Source: Anaerobacillus sp.
Lineage (GTDB): Bacteria; Bacillota; Bacilli; Bacillales_H; Anaerobacillaceae
Assembly (NCBI GenBank): GCA_007120055.1
Contig: SKOL01000394.1
Location: 1 to 18,112 of the forward strand
Length of the DNA stretch: 18,112 nt
Reading direction: 5' to 3'
Part shown: piece by piece, positions 13,960-18,112 of the stretch
How the letters are laid out: the number at the start of each line of letters is the position of its first letter
Numbering within the stretch: the stretch's first letter is position 1
The notes under the pieces: generated by a model
What the model saw: only the letters and a program-made list of their open reading frames with translations
Told to the model about the DNA's origin: nothing
Databases searched by the model: none
Made by a program: the position numbers and the translations under genes

Positions 13960-14913
13960 TTGAATTTAGACCATTTAAAAGTTTTTTACACTGCAGCTAC
14001 TAAAAAGAACTTCTCTGAAACAGGAAAAATTCATCACCTTTCCCAACCTTCTGTTAGTCTTCAAATAAAAAGTCTTGAAGAAACACTAAAGGTTAAGCTC
14101 TTTAATAGAACTACAAAAAAAATTGAATTAACCGATTCTGGGATACTTCTCTTCGATTATGTAAGGCGGATTGTCGAAATTGTAGATAAAGCAGAAAAAG
14201 ACCTTGCATTATTGTCTGGATCTATTCATGGCAACTTGTTTATCGGTGCAAGTTTAACAATTGGAGAACATTTATTACCATATACATTAGGCAAATTTAA
14301 ACAAGAATACCCTCAAGTAAACCTCATCATGAAAATTTATAATTCAAAACAAATCATTAATAAAATAATTGATGAAGAAGTTGATCTCGGATTTATTGAA
14401 GCACCAATGTTTCACCCTTCATTAGAATGTAAGCCTTTTCTTGAGGATGAGCTTGTGATCATTTCATCAGGAAAATCTGACAACTCACTAATTGGGGAAA
14501 AAGAAATCCTAACTCCTGAAGAGTTATTTTCTCTTCCTTTTATTTTGAGAGAAGAAGGTTCGGGTACACGACAAGTAATGGAAGATACGCTAAGAAGTCA
14601 TCATCTAGATCCTACCAACCTAAATGTTGTATTAGAGTTAGAAAACACTGAATCGATAAAAGCTACAGTCGAATCTGGGATGGGAGTCTCCATTATCTCT
14701 TTGACAGCAATTCAAAAAGAATTAAAACTAGGGACACTTCGTAAAATAAAACTTCAAGGGCTTAATTTAAGAAGAAATTTTTATATTGTTCATAGCAAGG
14801 CCAAAGTTTTATCATTACCAAGTGAAGCCTTTTTGAATTATATAATGAATAGATTTTTTGAAAATAAAAATCCAGAATCAAATGTAATTCAAATCGGTAC
14901 GACTGGAATATAG
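13960..14913 (+). CDS. LysR-family transcriptional regulator, CysL/YeiE-like
   Basis: A 317-residue regulator starting with TTG, 6 nt after GGGGGT. Residues 1-60 form the winged helix-turn-helix (A-A-x-K-K-N-F-S-E-T-G followed by L-S-Q-P-S-V-S-L-Q-I-K-S-L-E). From about 90 on it has the LysR effector-binding fold. The segment R-E-E-G-S-G-T-R-Q-V-M-E (about 198-209) is characteristic of the CysL/YeiE/CbbR branch. CysL controls sulfite reductase genes in Bacillus, and YeiE is tied to sulfite tolerance and sits next to yeiH. A role in sensing sulfite and controlling the exporters here is therefore reasonable (inference). The last 15-20 residues extend beyond the usual end, and its frame leads past the TAG straight into an RHS remnant. 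Confidence 0.88.
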   Translation: MNLDHLKVFYTAATKKNFSETGKIHHLSQPSVSLQIKSLEETLKVKLFNRTTKKIELTDSGILLFDYVRRIVEIVDKAEKDLALLSGSIHGNLFIGASLTIGEHLLPYTLGKFKQEYPQVNLIMKIYNSKQIINKIIDEEVDLGFIEAPMFHPSLECKPFLEDELVIISSGKSDNSLIGEKEILTPEELFSLPFILREEGSGTRQVMEDTLRSHHLDPTNLNVVLELENTESIKATVESGMGVSIISLTAIQKELKLGTLRKIKLQGLNLRRNFYIVHSKAKVLSLPSEAFLNYIMNRFFENKNPESNVIQIGTTGI

Positions 14914-15018
14914 CCCGTTGTTTATGTTGTTGCAGAATAACAATATGATGCTTGGGGTAATATAGTTTCGCAATCTGGTTCTCTAGCTTCCGAGCTTCTA
15001 CAGAAGAACGACATGTAG
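14914..15018 (+). pseudogene. Remnant of an RHS/YD-repeat protein
   Basis: Directly after the lysR stop and in the same frame, the codons read V-V-A-E, a TAA, then Q-Y-D-A-W-G-N-I-V-S-Q-S-G-S-L-A, ending at a TAG (15016-15018). Y-D-A-W-G-N followed by S-G-S-L-A is the hallmark of the RHS repeat-associated core found in WapA-like wall and toxin proteins. Only about 35 codons remain, interrupted by a stop. Confidence 0.7.
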
Positions 15019-15350
15019 TAGCCGTTTATAGAGTGTAAAATGGCTTAATTACACATGTAAGATTTTTAAATTAATAGAGCAGTCGCTTAACCTCACCGTT
15101 TTTTTTGAAATCATAGTAATTTTTATCGTCACAGCTAACAATTGGGTACGCGATACCTACTCGCGTACCCTGCTCGAATCGTTGTTTTAATTTATTCACT
15201 TACATTCAGACTTATTTACCTTCATGAGCTTACCTGCGAAAATTCAGCCTTTTAAACCTTGTTTTACTTACCTTTTCCACTTCGGCTTTTGCAATTCGGA
15301 AACTTACACTCGGTCTCGCACGCTCTGTGAATTTACTTAGCCAATCTAAA
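15019..15350. other. Gene-poor stretch between the RHS remnant and topB
   Basis: No credible coding region or RNA gene is visible on either strand. The only clear structure is the hairpin at 15144-15170. The GC content is somewhat higher near topB. Confidence 0.4.
15144..15170. other. Strong GC-rich hairpin
   Basis: GGGTACGCGA (15144-15153) and TCGCGTACCC (15161-15170) form a perfect 10-bp stem with a 7-nt loop. Neither side has a T run, so a classical intrinsic terminator is doubtful. It lies about 180 nt after the topB stop and could mark a transcript end or be a small palindromic repeat. Confidence 0.5.
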
Positions 15351-17540
15351 CTATTTTTTCAACTTCGCTAGCGCCTCGGCAAACGGATTGTTAAACGGCT
15401 CGTCTTCTTCTTTGTTTTGTTGCTTCAAGTATTTCGAAACTTCTTTTTTCGAAACTTTCGTGTTTTTTTCTTTGTTTTTCCGTTCTTTAAATGTTGAGAG
15501 TTTCTCGCGATGGCCACATTTACATACGAAAATTTGTGCTTCACCTTCACCACGAAGCTCTAACTTCTTCTTACAATTTGGGCATCTAGCATTAGATGTT
15601 TGTGAAATTGTTTTTTTATAGCCACATTCGCGGTCCTGACAGACGTGCATTTTTCCACGTTTACCGTTTACCTCCAGTAACAACTTCCCACACTCTGGAC
15701 ATTTGCTACCTGTAAGGTTATCATGTTTGAACTTTTTCTTGCTATTTTTAATTTCACTTACAACGAGCTTTGCGTAGCTTTTCATATCATTAATGAAAAT
15801 ATTTTTATTTAATTTCCCTTTTGAGATAGCTTCAAGCTTCGTCTCCCATTCTGCTGTTAATTCCGGGGATTTTAAATCATCTGGTGCCAAATCAAGAAGT
15901 TGTTTTCCTTTACTTGTCACAAAGATGTCCTTCCCTCTTTTTTCAATAAGAAACGTATTAAACAACTTTTCAATGATATCTGCTCTTGTCGCTACAGTAC
16001 CTAATCCACCGGTTTTCCCTAGTGTTTTCACTAAGTTTTTATCATTTGAAACCATATATTTTCCCGGGTTTTCCATCGCCGAAAGTAATGTTGCTTCGTT
16101 AAACGGCGCCGGTGGCTTAGTTTCACCGTTTGTTTGTTTAATAGAAGTGATATTGAGCTTGTCACCCTTAACAATATTCGGTAATTGTTGGTCCTTTAGG
16201 TCACCTTCATCATCGTCTTCAAAACGATTTTCATACACTTCTTTCCACCCGAGTGACTGAACGATTCTACCGCTTGCGATAAATGCTTCTGAACCAATTT
16301 TGGCTTTCAACTTCGTCTGTTCGTACAAAAACGGTGGTGAAAGAACCGCTAGAAAGCGTTTCACGACTAGATCATATATTTTCCGTTCTTTATCTGAAAG
16401 TTTAGCTAGGTTGACAAACTCTTCGGTTGGCAAGATCGCGTGATGATCAGAAACTTTGCTATTATCGACGAATGATTTATTTGCTTTAATTGGTGCTTTG
16501 ACAATTTTGGCTGCAGCTTTTGCGTAAGGCCCGATACCACATGATTTGACGCGTTCTTTTAACGTATCAACAATATCCGTCGAAATAAATCGTGAATCCG
16601 TTCTCGGGTACGTTAAAATTTTATGTTGTTCATAAAGCTTTTGCATGATCGAGAGTGTCTCTTTCGCGGAATAGCCAAATGCTTTGTTTGCATCGCGCTG
16701 TAGCTCTGTTAAATCATAAAGCTGTGGTGCAAAGTTTTTTTTCGCTGTTTTTGTGACTTCAACTACCTCGGCACTTCTGATATTTTTTAACTGCTTTAGT
16801 AATTCATCACTTTTTACTTTGTCAAATGTTTTCAAATCATTTGACTTTTCATCTTGCCAAGTGAGTTTTAAATTTTTATCCGTTTGGGCAGTAATTCCGT
16901 AAAACTGTTTCGGCTTAAATTGTTTAATCTCTTCTTCACGTTTGGCAATAATTGCAATTGTCGGTGTTTGCACTCGTCCACATGAAAGTTGAGCGTTAAA
17001 CTTTGTCGTCAACGCTCTCGTAGCGTTCATCCCAACGAACCAGTCTGCCTCTGATCTTGCAACGGCAGATGCATATAGATTTTCGTACTGACTACCAGGT
17101 TTTAAGTTTTTAAATCCTTCTTTAATTGCCTTATCGGTGACAGACGAAATCCAAAGTCGTTTGACAGTTTTTTTTACATGTGCTTTTTCAATGATCCAAC
17201 GCGCTACTAATTCTCCTTCACGACCAGCGTCAGTGGCGATAATAATTTCATTTACATCTTTACGATTTAATTGCGTTTTTACCGTTTGAAATTGTTTGCC
17301 TGTTTTTTTAATGACAACTAACTTTAAATCCTTCGGGAGCATCGGTAAATCTTCTAACCGCCATGCTTTATATTTATCATCGTACGTTTCAGGGTCAGCT
17401 AGTGTCACTAAATGACCGAGCGCCCATGTGACGATATACTCGTTTCCTTCAAGGAAGCCGTTTCCTTTTTTCGAACAATTTAAAACGCGGGCAATATCCC
17501 TCCCTACAGAGGGCTTCTCACATAAAACTACTTTTTTCAT
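15351..17540 (-). CDS. topB: DNA topoisomerase III
   Basis: Type IA topoisomerase that passes single strands to resolve linked or recombining DNA; it acts in the cytoplasm on the nucleoid. Length is 729 residues from the ATG at 17540, which has GGA 8 nt upstream; an ATG three codons earlier overlaps that site. The TOPRIM domain shows E8 (L-C-E-K-P-S-V) and D104-A-G-R-E-G-E110. The catalytic tyrosine is Y311 in I-L-T-Y-P-R-T-D-S-R. The end carries two zinc-finger-like motifs, C-P-E-C ... C-x4-C and C-P-N-C ... C-K-C, followed by a Lys/Glu-rich tail. Length and layout match Bacillus TopB. There is no link to the sulfonate island; it is likely a monocistronic backbone or element-borne gene. Confidence 0.97.
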   Translation of the reverse strand: MKKVVLCEKPSVGRDIARVLNCSKKGNGFLEGNEYIVTWALGHLVTLADPETYDDKYKAWRLEDLPMLPKDLKLVVIKKTGKQFQTVKTQLNRKDVNEIIIATDAGREGELVARWIIEKAHVKKTVKRLWISSVTDKAIKEGFKNLKPGSQYENLYASAVARSEADWFVGMNATRALTTKFNAQLSCGRVQTPTIAIIAKREEEIKQFKPKQFYGITAQTDKNLKLTWQDEKSNDLKTFDKVKSDELLKQLKNIRSAEVVEVTKTAKKNFAPQLYDLTELQRDANKAFGYSAKETLSIMQKLYEQHKILTYPRTDSRFISTDIVDTLKERVKSCGIGPYAKAAAKIVKAPIKANKSFVDNSKVSDHHAILPTEEFVNLAKLSDKERKIYDLVVKRFLAVLSPPFLYEQTKLKAKIGSEAFIASGRIVQSLGWKEVYENRFEDDDEGDLKDQQLPNIVKGDKLNITSIKQTNGETKPPAPFNEATLLSAMENPGKYMVSNDKNLVKTLGKTGGLGTVATRADIIEKLFNTFLIEKRGKDIFVTSKGKQLLDLAPDDLKSPELTAEWETKLEAISKGKLNKNIFINDMKSYAKLVVSEIKNSKKKFKHDNLTGSKCPECGKLLLEVNGKRGKMHVCQDRECGYKKTISQTSNARCPNCKKKLELRGEGEAQIFVCKCGHREKLSTFKERKNKEKNTKVSKKEVSKYLKQQNKEEDEPFNNPFAEALAKLKK

Positions 17541-17619
17541 AAAAAACATCCTTTCAGCTTACTCCCCACTACTATACCATAACTTAAAGACCGAATCTGT
17601 TTGAACTCTTTTACAGCAC

Positions 17620-17651
17620 AGAATAACACCTGCAAGTACGGGTGTTATTCT
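17620..17651 (-). terminator. Hairpin at the stop codon of the Lys/Glu-rich gene
   Basis: AGAATAACACC (17620-17630) and GGTGTTATTCT (17641-17651) form perfect 11-bp arms around a 10-nt loop. On the minus strand the stem starts with the last sense codon and stop codon of the small gene. The following T content is low, so termination strength is uncertain. Confidence 0.55.
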
Positions 17652-17953
17652 TGGATCGGATCGGGAGTCAACCCTTCCTTTTTCACATTTTTATTCGTCT
17701 TCATATTTTCCATTTCTTTTCCAAGCTTTTTTACATCATCTAAATCACTAGCCATTGTATTTTCACTTTTGTCTTTCGGTTTTTTTTCTAATTCTTTTTC
17801 CTCTTCTTCCTTACCTTTACTCTTTTTTGAGATTGGATTTTCTAACTGCTCTTTATCCTTACAATCATCAATTTTACCTGCGCCTAGTCCTTCATTAATC
17901 ATCTCATCAATTTGTTCTTTTTCCGGTTTGATAAAGATCATCCTCCTAATCAT
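17645..17953 (-). CDS. Small Lys/Glu-rich hypothetical protein
   Basis: A 102-residue protein of unknown function. It is hydrophilic and very rich in Lys and Glu, especially residues 40-65, with no signal peptide or membrane segment. It is probably largely disordered or coiled-coil. The start is unclear: the first ATG (17953) has no ribosome binding site, while AGGAGG forms codons 3-4 and directly abuts a second in-frame ATG (17941), which is too close for normal initiation. A hairpin sits at the stop codon, supporting a real transcript end. It is on the same strand as topB, 104 nt upstream of the topB start. I do not recognise the family. Confidence 0.55.
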   Translation of the reverse strand: MIRRMIFIKPEKEQIDEMINEGLGAGKIDDCKDKEQLENPISKKSKGKEEEEKELEKKPKDKSENTMASDLDDVKKLGKEMENMKTNKNVKKEGLTPDPIQE

Positions 17954-18078
17954 TTTTACTAACTAAAGTAATTGCAACATTTACTAGTAAGAAGTTTACG
18001 TAATGGATAATCTCAATTGTTAGTAGCTTACTATTCTGTTCCCAAGCTTGTCCTAGTGTAAACATTAAATTTGCGAAA

Positions 18079-18112
18079 AAAAAGAGGGTGGCCCAAAACA
18101 AGTGTCAGACAC
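18079..18112. repeat. Possible end of a palindromic or insertion-type repeat, cut by the window
   Basis: The last bases contain GAGGGTGGCCCAAAAC and then the perfect palindrome GTGTCAGACAC (18102-18112) at the window edge. The style (GG-CC-AAAA followed by a GTGTC palindrome) recalls terminal repeats seen in Bacillus-type genomes, but the element is cut and cannot be assigned. Confidence 0.25.

Noticed and set aside
15388..16260. Plus-strand frames opposite topB
   Set aside because: They are shadows of the topB reading frame, rich in Ser/Phe from reverse-complemented Lys/Glu codons, with no start signals.
17601..17966. Plus-strand Ser/Phe-rich frame opposite the Lys/Glu-rich gene
   Set aside because: It is the antisense image of a Lys/Glu-rich coding sequence. 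It has no ribosome binding site and runs through the hairpin at 17620-17651.
1..18112. CRISPR arrays, tRNA or rRNA genes, and riboswitches
   Set aside because: I found no regularly spaced repeats, no tRNA-like or rRNA-like segments and no recognisable riboswitch core by eye on either strand.

Overview
The window is AT-rich, with strong AGGAGG-type ribosome binding sites, GTG/TTG starts on some genes, and proteins typical of a low-GC Gram-positive (a TopB of Bacillus length, a CysL/YeiE-type LysR regulator, a lipoprotein-type TRAP binding protein). It most likely comes from a chromosome of a Bacillaceae member. Species cannot be fixed from the sequence.

Positions 239-9992 hold ten tightly packed minus-strand genes, read as one operon from a promoter near 10067-10095. 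In transcription order they are: a split UxaA-family lyase (suyA small, suyB large), a D-2-hydroxyacid dehydrogenase (slcC-like), a FadR-type GntR regulator, an Ldh2-family dehydrogenase (comC-like), a tripartite TRAP transporter (binding lipoprotein, small and large membrane subunits), a GabD-like aldehyde dehydrogenase and a beta-hydroxyacid dehydrogenase. Divergent from suyA is a PF03601 (YeiH-type) anion exporter at 10216-11406. Two TauE/SafE-family permeases (11647-13179, minus) and a LysR regulator (13960-14913, plus) follow.

Together this matches a C3-sulfonate catabolic island. The TRAP system would import 3-sulfolactate and/or 2,3-dihydroxypropane-1-sulfonate (DHPS). The last two genes could oxidise DHPS through sulfolactaldehyde to sulfolactate. 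SlcC and ComC would interconvert the sulfolactate enantiomers through sulfopyruvate. SuyAB would split (R)-sulfolactate into pyruvate and sulfite, and one or more of the three exporters would remove the sulfite. No sulfite oxidase or reductase, sulfopyruvate decarboxylase or Xsc lies in the window. The substrate assignment rests on gene combination and motifs, not on biochemical evidence.

Between the TauE genes and lysR, 13333-13838 holds a decayed second copy of the slcC-suyB-suyA-promoter block. It carries two internal deletions joined at short homologies, while its promoter and an inverted-repeat operator candidate are still intact. Comparing the two copies gives a natural footprint of the control region.

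From 14914 the character changes: a short remnant of an RHS/YD-repeat protein, a gene-poor stretch with a strong hairpin, topB (15351-17540, minus), a small Lys/Glu-rich hypothetical protein (17645-17953, minus), and a short palindrome at the very end of the window that may belong to a mobile or palindromic repeat.
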